Part shown: piece after piece, positions 6,401 to 12,191 of the stretch
How positions within the stretch are numbered: the stretch's first letter is position 1
Layout of the letters: every line of letters begins with the position of its first letter
DNA from: Anaerolineae bacterium
GTDB taxonomy: Bacteria; Chloroflexota; Anaerolineae; 4572-78; J111
NCBI GenBank assembly: GCA_020433785.1
Contig: JAGRCC010000111.1
Location: 1-12,191, forward strand
Length of the DNA stretch: 12,191 bases
Direction of reading: 5' to 3'
The notes under the pieces: generated by a model
Seen by the model: the letters and a program-made list of their open reading frames with translations, nothing else
Database searches by the model: none
What the model was told of the DNA's origin: nothing
Program-made: the position numbers and the translations under genes

Positions 6401-7174
6401 CTAATTTACTTTTGACCAGATGATATCCAAAATCTGTAGGGCATCATCGGCATTGCAGTTATCGTTAAAACTCCACTTAGGTCGATCTTCCGTTTTGACA
6501 TTTTCGCCGGTCACTTCAGCAATAAATTCTACACGGTCCGGAATTGCGCCAAACTCGCCAATGACCATGCCGTACTCGCCCTTGCCGTCGGTGGTGGCGT
6601 AGAAGGGACCTCGGAAGCCGTCCTCGTCGCCGGTCACCTGAATGGTGACCCCCGGTAGACGCGGATCATCGTCGTCGTCGCCATCTCTGACATAACCGGT
6701 AACACCCAAATGAGCACAGTTGGCCCTCTTCTCAATCTCTTTAGGGCGATAGTTACCCGGCGGTGAACCGGGGATAGCCGTGTTAGTCGGGGTGGCGACC
6801 GGCGAGATCTCAGCCGGTTCCGGGGCGGCGGTCGGTTCCGGGGTATCGGTTGGCGGTGGTGGCGGCGGGGCGGCTGCCGGTGGGCTGGTTGGCCGGGGCG
6901 TATCGGTAGGGATGAGGGTATCGGTTGGGATGGGCGTGTCAGTTGGGATGGGGGAGGGTGTGTCGGTTGGGGTGTCGCTGATGAGGGGGATAGGCGTGTC
7001 AGTAGGTACAGTCGTGGCGGTTGGTGGTAGGGGGGTGATGGTAAATGTTGGCAGCGGGGTTCTCGTGGCCCGGACGGTGGCTAGCTGGGCTACCGGCGTG
7101 TTGGTGGCGCAAGCCAGCGATACCGCCAGTAGAAGTATGTAAATCCAAAATGAATTTCTATTAAAGATGGTCAT
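6401..7174 (-). CDS. Pro/Thr-rich linker lipoprotein, unknown function
   Basis: A 257-residue predicted lipoprotein. The signal sequence (FWIYILLLAVSLAC) ends in a lipobox with Cys22. Residues about 34-135 are an extended Pro/Thr/Ala spacer with many imperfect TDTP and IPTDTP units and a polyproline run (103-108). The remaining ~115 residues form a small globular domain. It has an Asp run (DGDDDDDP, 164-171), a segment resembling carboxypeptidase-regulatory or transthyretin-like beta folds (LPGVTIQVTG, then ATTDGKGEYGMVIG) and two cysteines (153 and 240) that might form a disulfide. This fits a tethered surface-exposed domain, perhaps binding calcium through the Asp cluster; both ideas are inference. 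The ribosome binding site is poor. Copy B of the repeat begins 24 bp past the stop. Confidence 0.8.
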   Translation of the reverse strand: MTIFNRNSFWIYILLLAVSLACATNTPVAQLATVRATRTPLPTFTITPLPPTATTVPTDTPIPLISDTPTDTPSPIPTDTPIPTDTLIPTDTPRPTSPPAAAPPPPPPTDTPEPTAAPEPAEISPVATPTNTAIPGSPPGNYRPKEIEKRANCAHLGVTGYVRDGDDDDDPRLPGVTIQVTGDEDGFRGPFYATTDGKGEYGMVIGEFGAIPDRVEFIAEVTGENVKTEDRPKWSFNDNCNADDALQILDIIWSKVN

Positions 7175-7182
7175 AACCTGCC

Positions 7183-7212
7183 ATATTATTTAATCTTAAC
7201 GGGATGTGACAA
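7183..7212 (-). promoter_or_regulatory. Candidate promoter of the Pro/Thr-rich lipoprotein
   Basis: On the minus strand, TTGTCA (7212-7207) and TAATAT (7188-7183) are separated by 18 bp, reading toward the ATG at 7174. Transcription would begin almost at the start codon, consistent with the lack of a ribosome binding site. The -10 match is only four of six. Confidence 0.3.
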
Positions 7213-7395
7213 CAAAGACCGGCTTTGCCGTGCCGATGTCCGGAACGTCAAACCGTGGCTGGTCGGGCCCTAATGCTACCGACGTTAACCTTACTATCCC
7301 CATAAGGCGGCTTTACTCATCAAGCCAGTCTACTAATCTAGCATGGAAACGAAGGTCCGTCAAAGTTGACAATGATTGCGGTGGTCCAATTATCA

Positions 7396-7424
7396 TTGCG
7401 AATCATAAAGCTTAGTGTTATACT
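7396..7424 (+). promoter_or_regulatory. Candidate promoter of pyk
   Basis: TTGCGA (7396-7401) and TATACT (7419-7424, five of six to consensus) are separated by 17 bp, predicting a start near 7431 and a leader of about 65 nt. A second possibility slightly upstream is TTGACA (7366-7371, perfect) with TATCAT (7391-7396), but its 19-bp spacing is long. Confidence 0.5.
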
Positions 7425-7495
7425 AAACTGCCCCGCAATTTAAAGCACCTATCAGAACATACCTATCGTTATCAGCTACACAGCAGGAGGCTATC

Positions 7496-8962
7496 GTGTC
7501 GATAAAAATCACCGGAACTCGCCCCAAAAAACGTACTAAAATTGTGGCGACCATCGGACCGGCCAGTAATAATGAAGAAACGCTTCGTCAAATGATTTTG
7601 GCCGGTCTGGATGTAGTAAGGATTAATTTTTCCCACGGCAAACATGAAGATTTAATTGAAACCATCGGCCTGATCAAGAAACTTAGGAAAGAGATGAATA
7701 TCCCCATTGCGATTATGGGGGATTTACGCGGTCCTCGGATTCGAGTCGGTGAAATAGAAGGCGGCTCCATCACGCTCAACGAGGGGCAGAAGTTGACGTT
7801 GACGCCCGAAGAGGTGATGGGCAACAATGAGCGAGTCTCGATCAGCTATGCCGACCTGGCGCACGATGTAGTGCCCGGCAGTCTGCTTTTACTTGATGAC
7901 GGCAATATTGAAATTGAGGTTGCCAAAATTGAAGCCAGCGGTAATATCGTGGGGCGCGTCATCGAGCCAGGTGATTTATCAAGCCGGCGTGGCCTTAACT
8001 TGCCGGGCCGGCGGGTGAATTTACCGTCGATTACCGAAAAAGATTTTGCCGATGTGGATTTTGCCATTGAGCATGAGTTTGATTTCCTGGCGCTCTCCTT
8101 CGTGCAATCGGCCGATGATGTCCGCTTGCTGAACGCGCTGCTGGCGGCCAAGAAGTCGAAAATTCCGGTTATTGCTAAAATTGAGCGTAAGAATGCGCTG
8201 GATGATATCGATAATATTGTCAAAGAGGCTTACGGCGTGATGGTGGCCCGGGGTGATTTGGCCCTGGAGATGAGTATTCAAGAAGTGCCTATTGCCCAAA
8301 AACGAATTATCGCCGCCTGCCGGCGGGCCAGTATTCCGGTCATCACCGCCACCCAAATGCTTGAGTCGATGATTGAGATGCACAAACCCACCCGGGCTGA
8401 AGCCACCGATGTGGCTAACGCCGTGTTAGACGGCACCGATGCCCTGATGCTGTCGGGTGAAACCGCTATCGGCGCATATCCGGCTCAAACCATCGCGATG
8501 ATGTCCAGCATCGCCATGAAAGCCGAGCAAGCCTGGATCAACGGTGAGCTAGACGGCCCCTCGCTGCTGCCCCCGCCTAATGGCATCGACGCCAACGTCG
8601 CCTATGTGGCCCAGATCGCCGCTGAGTCGCTGCACGCCAAAGCCATCATCATTCATACCACCACGGGCGGAACGGCTCGCCGGGTAGCCTGTTACCGGCC
8701 TAAAATTCCGATCTTGGGTTTGTCCTCTTATCCGGAGTCGCGACGGCGGTTGGCCTTGACTTGGGGCGTTGAAAGCGCGTTGGTGGAGTTCATCAGAGGC
8801 ACTGAACATATGGTGAGCATGGCCTTTCAACAAGTTATTAGTAAAGGTTTGGCCGACCCCGGCGATCTGATCGTCATCACGGCCGGTACACCCTACGGGA
8901 CCGCCGGGCGCACCAATTTGCTGAAAGTCGAAGAAATCCCCGCCACCTACGCTGATGAATAG
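7496..8962 (+). CDS. pyk: Pyruvate kinase
   Basis: A 488-residue pyruvate kinase, making pyruvate and ATP from phosphoenolpyruvate and ADP at the end of glycolysis. Visible hallmarks are KIVATIGPAS (15-24), VRINFSHG (41-48), the catalytic lysine in VIAKIER (Lys228), metal ligands Glu230 and Asp254 (ARGDL), and the TATQMLESM motif (284-292). The C-terminal allosteric domain is present and no extra PEP-utiliser domain is attached. The nucleotide-site motif reads GDLRGPRIRVG, with Arg where many relatives have Lys. The start is a GTG at 7496, fixed by a strong AGGAGG (7485-7490) five bases upstream. The membrane-protein gene begins 8 bp after the stop, suggesting co-transcription. Confidence 0.97.
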   Translation: MSIKITGTRPKKRTKIVATIGPASNNEETLRQMILAGLDVVRINFSHGKHEDLIETIGLIKKLRKEMNIPIAIMGDLRGPRIRVGEIEGGSITLNEGQKLTLTPEEVMGNNERVSISYADLAHDVVPGSLLLLDDGNIEIEVAKIEASGNIVGRVIEPGDLSSRRGLNLPGRRVNLPSITEKDFADVDFAIEHEFDFLALSFVQSADDVRLLNALLAAKKSKIPVIAKIERKNALDDIDNIVKEAYGVMVARGDLALEMSIQEVPIAQKRIIAACRRASIPVITATQMLESMIEMHKPTRAEATDVANAVLDGTDALMLSGETAIGAYPAQTIAMMSSIAMKAEQAWINGELDGPSLLPPPNGIDANVAYVAQIAAESLHAKAIIIHTTTGGTARRVACYRPKIPILGLSSYPESRRRLALTWGVESALVEFIRGTEHMVSMAFQQVISKGLADPGDLIVITAGTPYGTAGRTNLLKVEEIPATYADE

Positions 8963-8970
8963 GATCGACC

Positions 8971-9435
8971 ATGATTAGATCCGGCTTGTTGGGGGCTGGC
9001 CTGGGGTTTGTGTATGTTATGAGCTTGGCCTTGTTATCGCCCCTGTGCACGTTGTGTATTGTCCCCTTTCTAGGATTGGGGGTTGGCTTCTTAGCCAGTT
9101 GGTTTGATCAACCGGAGAAACTGGAAAGCAATTTGGGGCGAGGCGTCATTGCCGGTGGCATGACCGGCTTGGGCGTAATAATTGGCCAAATTCTGGCCAG
9201 CCTGGTAACCGGCGTTTTGGTGACGAACTTGGAAACACTGCCCCCCGAATTTAGTGAGCTGGGTTTCTTGCAAAGTGTTATAACAAACCCTGCCCAATAT
9301 TGGCAAACCACTTTAACAATGGGGGCATTTTGTAGTATATTTAATTTAGCGTTCCTGATCGTATTGGGGGCGGTAGGCAGTTTGCTCTGGTTTCAAACCT
9401 ACAAAAAACGTTTAACAACAACGGTTTTGCCGTAA
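8971..9435 (+). CDS. Small four-helix integral membrane protein, unknown
   Basis: A 154-residue hydrophobic protein with four likely membrane helices, at about residues 5-22, 25-44, 56-84 and 116-141. The segment between helices 1 and 2 contains closely spaced cysteines (LCTLC, 25-29). The soluble parts are short: a charged loop at 45-55, a loop of about 30 residues at 85-115 and a basic C-terminal tail (YKKR). Glycine-rich helices suggest close packing. I do not recognise the family. AGGA (8961-8964) overlapping the end of pyk serves as ribosome binding site, and the 8-bp spacing implies translational coupling to pyk. The coupling need not mean a metabolic link. Confidence 0.75.
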   Translation: MIRSGLLGAGLGFVYVMSLALLSPLCTLCIVPFLGLGVGFLASWFDQPEKLESNLGRGVIAGGMTGLGVIIGQILASLVTGVLVTNLETLPPEFSELGFLQSVITNPAQYWQTTLTMGAFCSIFNLAFLIVLGAVGSLLWFQTYKKRLTTTVLP

Positions 9436-9472
9436 AAATCGACTATCAATTATATAAGGAGAAAACTGGGTC

Positions 9473-9835
9473 ATGACCATACCGACCAATTCTCAGCAAG
9501 CTAGGGGCATGATTTTCGTAAAGGATGACTCGGCTGATGCAATCAAACAAGCCATCAAGGAAGTAAGCAATATTATAGGGATTGAGGACAACAAAGTGTT
9601 TTTTGAAGGCAAGCGAATTATCGAAGGCCACGGCTTCGCCTTGCGGGTCAATAGCTACGATCTGTACGAATGCCCCAGCGGATATCTGCTGCATACTTAT
9701 ATGGAAAAGGGGTTGAATTGGGCCGTTACCGGCAAAACCATTCAAGAAGTGCTGGATCGCGCCCCTGATCAGCAGGTTGCTCGCCGGGCGCACGGGTTGC
9801 TGATTCAAAAGAATTTGCTCCACGTCGGTCACTAA
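9473..9835 (+). CDS. Hypothetical 120-residue soluble protein
   Basis: A small soluble protein preceded by AAGGAG (9456-9461) at a somewhat long 11-base spacing. There is no signal peptide, membrane helix or metal motif, and only one cysteine (67). The predicted pattern is helix (20-35), beta strands around FFEGKRIIEGHGFALRV (43-59) and YLLHTYMEK (71-79), then a helical C-terminus (88-113). This suggests a compact alpha/beta domain. I do not recognise a family and propose no function. It is 37 bp after the membrane protein gene and may be the last gene of the pyk transcript. Its stop is followed directly by the tRNA promoter. Confidence 0.7.
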   Translation: MTIPTNSQQARGMIFVKDDSADAIKQAIKEVSNIIGIEDNKVFFEGKRIIEGHGFALRVNSYDLYECPSGYLLHTYMEKGLNWAVTGKTIQEVLDRAPDQQVARRAHGLLIQKNLLHVGH

Positions 9836-9848
9836 CAGCCGGTCCATT

Positions 9849-9876
9849 TTGACTCCCGCTGCCGGCCAATTATAAT
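9849..9876 (+). promoter_or_regulatory. Strong sigma-70-type promoter of tRNA-Arg
   Basis: TTGACT (9849-9854, five of six) and a perfect TATAAT (9871-9876) are separated by 16 bp, 18 bp before the first tRNA base. This is the best promoter match in the window and fits a highly expressed tRNA transcribed as its own unit. Confidence 0.8.
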
Positions 9877-9894
9877 ATTGGCTGTAAGGTTTTT

Positions 9895-9967
9895 GCCTCC
9901 GTAGCTCAATGGATAGAGCATCAGTCTTCGGAACTGAGGGTTGGGGGTTCGAGTCCCTCCGGAGGTG
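9895..9967 (+). tRNA. tRNA-Arg (anticodon UCG)
   Basis: A 73-nt cloverleaf folds completely. The acceptor GCCTCCG/CGGAGGT has a G1-U72 wobble. The D stem is GCTC/GAGC, with an AATGGATA loop. The anticodon stem TCAGT/ACTGA encloses the loop CTTCGGA, giving anticodon TCG (9928-9930), which reads CGA arginine codons. The T arm is GGGGG/CCCTC with a TTCGAGT loop. The discriminator is G73. The CCA tail is not encoded (the next bases are CTA), so it must be added enzymatically. Confidence 0.96.
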
Positions 9968-9969
9968 CT

Positions 9970-10004
9970 AAAAACGTCGAATGTACATGTGTTCGACGTT
10001 TTTT
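9970..10004 (+). terminator. Rho-independent terminator of tRNA-Arg
   Basis: AAAAACGTCGAA (9970-9981) pairs perfectly with TTCGACGTTTTT (9992-10003) around a 10-base loop, and the stem runs into six T residues (9999-10004). It starts two bases after the tRNA end. It should insulate kdgK from upstream transcription. Confidence 0.9.
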
Positions 10005-10060
10005 GTTTTCTGGCCCTGCCGTGCTCGATTAGCTTCAAAGATGTCAGCCATAGCGAGTCG

Positions 10061-10072
10061 AACAAGTTTGTT
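10061..10072. promoter_or_regulatory. Small palindrome upstream of kdgK (possible operator)
   Basis: AACAAGTTTGTT is a perfect inverted repeat of two 5-base arms around GT, 38 bp before the kdgK start. Sugar-acid operons are commonly controlled by GntR, LacI or IclR repressors binding such sites. No regulator gene is in the window and a palindrome this short can arise by chance. Confidence 0.2.
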
Positions 10073-10110
10073 AAAGAAGAGCGAATGCCGGTCATTAGAA
10101 AGATGCTATA

Positions 10111-11133
10111 ATGAAAAAAATTGTAACCTTTGGTGAAATTATGCTGCGGCTGGGACCGCCGGGTTTCGAACGCTTCACTCAGGCGCGTACTTTTGAAATC
10201 ATCTATGGTGGAGCCGAAGCCAATGTGGCTATCTCGCTAGCTCATTTTGGCGAGGTCACGGCATATGTGACGCGTTTGCCTTACAACGATCTGGCTGAAG
10301 CTTGCCTGGGGATGTTGCGCCAGCACCAAGTCGGCACGGATTATGTGTTGCGTGGCGGCGACCGTTTGGGCATCTATTTTGTCGAAAAAGGGGCTGCACA
10401 GCGTGGCGGTAAGGTCATTTATGATCGGGCCGGTTCCAGCTTTGCGGCGCTCGAACCAGGGATGATCGATTGGCCAGCGGTTTTTGCGGACGCCGATTGG
10501 TTTCATTGGTCAGGCATTACGCCGGCGCTCACCCCCAACGCGGCCGCAGCCTGCCGCGAAGCCATCACCATCGCCCAATCCCTTGGCCTGACCATTTCCT
10601 GCGATCTCAACTACCGGCACGCGCTCTGGAAATGGGGCAAATCGTCCGCCGAGGTCATGCCCGAACTGGTCGCCATGGGCGACATGGTGATCGGCAACCC
10701 GGAGACGGTCGAAACGATGTTTGGCATCAAAGCGCCTGATCCAGCCGGTGACGCAGGGGAGCAAACCCGCCTCGTCGCTGAGCAGTTGGCGACTCGCTGC
10801 CCCAACCTGACGACTATCGCTTTCACCGCCCGTGACTCTCATTCGGCCAGTCATAATACCTGGTCGGCCGCGCTGTGGCAGGCTGGCCAATTTTACACCG
10901 GGCCGAGCTATGATCTGACGCCGATTATTGATCGGGTCGGCGGGGGCGACGCCTTTACCGCCGGGTTGATTTACGGCCTGCGCCGCCAGCCGGACGAACC
11001 GGTCTATGCCTTGCGCTTCGCCACCGCCGCGGCCTGTCTCAAACACACCATTCCCGGCGACAGTAATCTGGTGACGGTCGCCGAAGTCGAACAACTCATG
11101 TCCGGCGACGGTTCCGGGCGGATTAGCCGATAA
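10111..11133 (+). CDS. kdgK: 2-keto-3-deoxygluconate kinase (PfkB family)
   Basis: A 340-residue PfkB-family sugar kinase. It has the N-terminal TFGEIMLRL segment and the substrate-loop glycines YGGAEANVA (32-40). The C-terminal signature DRVGGGDAFTAG (274-285) contains the catalytic base Asp280. The N-terminal sequence and the SCDLNYRHALW segment (163-173) are typical of 2-keto-3-deoxygluconate kinases, which make KDPG from KDG and ATP. That specificity is strongly supported by the KDPG aldolase gene 20 bp downstream. The ATG at 10111 has only a weak AGAAAGA upstream. Residues about 207-218 form a less conserved Asp/Pro/Gly-rich insertion. Other PfkB substrates such as fructose or ribose are less likely in this setting. 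Confidence 0.9.
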   Translation: MKKIVTFGEIMLRLGPPGFERFTQARTFEIIYGGAEANVAISLAHFGEVTAYVTRLPYNDLAEACLGMLRQHQVGTDYVLRGGDRLGIYFVEKGAAQRGGKVIYDRAGSSFAALEPGMIDWPAVFADADWFHWSGITPALTPNAAAACREAITIAQSLGLTISCDLNYRHALWKWGKSSAEVMPELVAMGDMVIGNPETVETMFGIKAPDPAGDAGEQTRLVAEQLATRCPNLTTIAFTARDSHSASHNTWSAALWQAGQFYTGPSYDLTPIIDRVGGGDAFTAGLIYGLRRQPDEPVYALRFATAAACLKHTIPGDSNLVTVAEVEQLMSGDGSGRISR

Positions 11134-11153
11134 CCACAGGAAAGGACTCTTCA

Positions 11154-11825
11154 ATGGCTCAGGTCATGCGTCTCGACGTTTATAACCAACTGCTGGCTAC
11201 CGGCCTGCTGCCGCTATTCTACCACGATGACCTTGATGTGGCTGTGGAGGTCGTCACGGCTTGCGCCGCCGGGGGAGCCAAACTGATCGAATTCACCAAT
11301 CGGGGCCCGATGGCCTACCCGGTTTTTGTGGAAATGGCCCGCCACTTTGCCAAGGCTGATCCTACGGTCATTTTGGGGATAGGCTCCATCCAGGATGCGC
11401 CGACGGCAGCCCTGTTCATCGCCGGCGGGGCTAACTTCATCGTCGGCCCCAATTTTAACCCCGAGATTGCCCGGCTGTGTAACCGGCGCAAGATCGCCTA
11501 TTTGCCGGGCTGCGCAACCGAAACGGAGATTGCCACAGCGGAAGAGGCCGGAGCGGAAATCTGCAAGATTTTTCCCGGTGAGTCCGTTGGCGGGCCGGGC
11601 TTCATCAAGGCGGCGATGGCCCCCTGTCCCTGGCACCGCCTCATGCCGACCGGCGGCGTTGATGCGACCGCAGTCAGTATTACCGACTGGATCACGGCCG
11701 GCGCGGCAGCCGTCGGTATGGGCAGCAAATTGATCTCTACCCAGGTCATTAGTAATCGTGATTTTGATGGCTTGGCCGGCCAAACGGCGCAGTGCCTGGC
11801 CTGGGTTCAGGCTGCGCGTGGCTAG
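11154..11825 (+). CDS. eda: 2-keto-3-deoxy-6-phosphogluconate aldolase (KHG/KDPG aldolase)
   Basis: A 223-residue class I aldolase that splits KDPG to pyruvate and glyceraldehyde 3-phosphate. The Schiff-base lysine lies in ICKIFPGE (Lys138) and the catalytic glutamate in IEFTNRG (Glu46, with Arg50 beside it). ILGIGSIQ (73-80) and the phosphate-binding MPTGGVD (164-170) and GMGSKLI (188-194) loops complete the TIM-barrel active site. A good AGGAAAGGA (11138-11146) precedes the ATG. The 20-bp gap to kdgK makes a two-gene operon for the lower Entner-Doudoroff branch. The protein is slightly longer than enterobacterial Eda. Activity on 4-hydroxy-2-oxoglutarate is possible, as in relatives. Confidence 0.92.
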   Translation: MAQVMRLDVYNQLLATGLLPLFYHDDLDVAVEVVTACAAGGAKLIEFTNRGPMAYPVFVEMARHFAKADPTVILGIGSIQDAPTAALFIAGGANFIVGPNFNPEIARLCNRRKIAYLPGCATETEIATAEEAGAEICKIFPGESVGGPGFIKAAMAPCPWHRLMPTGGVDATAVSITDWITAGAAAVGMGSKLISTQVISNRDFDGLAGQTAQCLAWVQAARG

Positions 11826-11880
11826 GATTAAATAAAGAGGAACCACGCGTAAGAGGTTGGGTATTCGTGTAGAGAATAGG

Positions 11881-12191
11881 CTATGGAAAGGGTACGCCTT
11901 GGGTTTCGACATATAGGGCGTAAACCGATTGACTGGCCGTGATGAATAAGCGGTTACGCTTGACGCCGCCAAAACAAAGATTCGAGACCACTTCCGGGAA
12001 ATGAATTTTGCCGATCAGTTGGCCGTGTGGCGCAAAGACGTGTACACCGTCATAGCCCTCGCCGGCCCAGCCGGCACTGGACCAAATATTGCCGTCAATA
12101 TCGCAGCGAATGCCGTCGGCCGTTGCCACGCCCATATCGCAGAACACCCGCCCATTCACCAGCCGAGCATTGTCGATGACATCGTAGACCA
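11881..12191 (-). CDS. SMP-30/gluconolactonase-family hydrolase (N-terminus off right edge)
   Basis: The C-terminal 102 residues of a beta-propeller lactonase, open to the window edge. TADGIRCDIDGNIWSS contains the metal-site Asp and the DGNIW strand of the family. It is followed by DGVHVFAPHGQLIGKI and SNLCFGG and RNRLFITAS, which match the last blades of SMP-30/gluconolactonase enzymes. These hydrolyse sugar lactones to sugar acids in the periplasm or cytosol; the N-terminus needed to judge export is missing. An internal GTG at 12159 is not the true start. The gene is convergent with kdgK-eda, 55 bp apart. Its product class fits a step upstream of KDG formation, so the cluster probably continues to the right with a sugar-acid dehydratase or transporter. 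Confidence 0.88.
   Translation of the reverse strand, partial: VYDVIDNARLVNGRVFCDMGVATADGIRCDIDGNIWSSAGWAGEGYDGVHVFAPHGQLIGKIHFPEVVSNLCFGGVKRNRLFITASQSVYALYVETQGVPFP

Larger units (their letters stand above)
7175..7495. other. Intergenic region between divergent lipoprotein and pyk
   Basis: This 321-bp gap holds the candidate lipoprotein promoter at its left end and the pyk promoter and leader at its right end. The middle (about 7196-7303) has a 35-codon minus-strand frame, treated in the findings, that I do not call a gene. A 69-codon plus-strand frame (7206-7415) has no ribosome binding site or recognisable motif. No RNA gene or riboswitch architecture was recognised. Confidence 0.5.

Noticed and set aside
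7206..7415. 69-codon plus-strand frame upstream of pyk
   Set aside because: It has no ribosome binding site and no recognisable motif, and it overlaps the likely pyk promoter.
9940..10010. tRNA 3' end as an integration site for a genomic island
   Set aside because: No integrase or repeated attachment sequence follows. The downstream genes are ordinary metabolic genes behind a clean terminator.
9832..10095. 87-codon minus-strand frame containing GGTRTPNPQFRRLMLYPLSYGG-like sequence
   Set aside because: It is the antisense of the tRNA-Arg gene. This type of peptide is a familiar false annotation produced by reading through tRNA genes.
10107..10112. Perfect TATAAT overlapping the kdgK start codon
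   Set aside because: A -10 box here would start transcription inside the gene, and there is no -35 box at the right distance. It is a chance match.
11815..11849. Possible terminator after eda: CGCGTGG pairing with CCACGCG
   Set aside because: The stem is 7 bp with a 21-base loop and no T tract follows. The left arm is also coding sequence.

Overview
The window looks like chromosomal DNA from a free-living bacterium, most likely a Chloroflexota (Anaerolineae-type) organism. That assignment is inference. It rests on two lipoproteins with long Thr/Pro-rich linkers, a membrane-anchored zinc-ribbon protein with a disordered linker, moderately GC-rich coding sequence, and bacterial sigma-70-like promoters. 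No 16S rRNA or other decisive marker is present. There is no CRISPR array, prophage, transposase or integrase.

Layout. (1) 1-694, minus: the N-terminal part of a zinc-ribbon/Tyr-Asp-rich/transmembrane protein that runs off the left edge. (2) 728-811: copy A of an approximately 82-bp element with 15-bp terminal inverted repeats. (3) 827-2410, minus: a lipoprotein with a DUF5107-like, mutarotase-like domain. (4) 2519-5677, plus: a replication/repair run of a DNA polymerase III delta-prime-like clamp-loader subunit (holB), a PSP1/RicT protein and an SbcD/Mre11-type nuclease, the last overlapping ricT by 17 bp. (5) 5686-6255, minus and convergent: dCTP deaminase (dcd). (6) 6296-6376: copy B of the same repeat, in inverted orientation. 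(7) 6401-7174, minus: a second Pro/Thr-rich lipoprotein. (8) 7496-9835, plus: pyruvate kinase, a four-helix membrane protein and a 120-residue protein of unknown function. (9) 9895-9967: tRNA-Arg(UCG) with its own strong promoter and hairpin terminator. (10) 10111-11825, plus: 2-keto-3-deoxygluconate kinase and KDPG aldolase. (11) 11881-12191, minus: the C-terminal part of an SMP-30/gluconolactonase-type enzyme.

How the genes work together. The holB-ricT-sbcD run joins clamp loading, an Fe-S-type regulator and double-strand-end processing, next to a pyrimidine nucleotide enzyme. The right end encodes lower Entner-Doudoroff or sugar-acid catabolism: lactone hydrolysis, then KDG phosphorylation, then KDPG cleavage to pyruvate and glyceraldehyde 3-phosphate. 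Pyruvate kinase lies about 1.1 kb upstream but behind an independent tRNA unit, so it is probably not in the same transcript.

The least explained items are the two-copy inverted-repeat element, the acidic tyrosine-rich linker of the left-edge protein, and the two small unrecognised proteins after pyk. I did not find a convincing new defence or mobile system.
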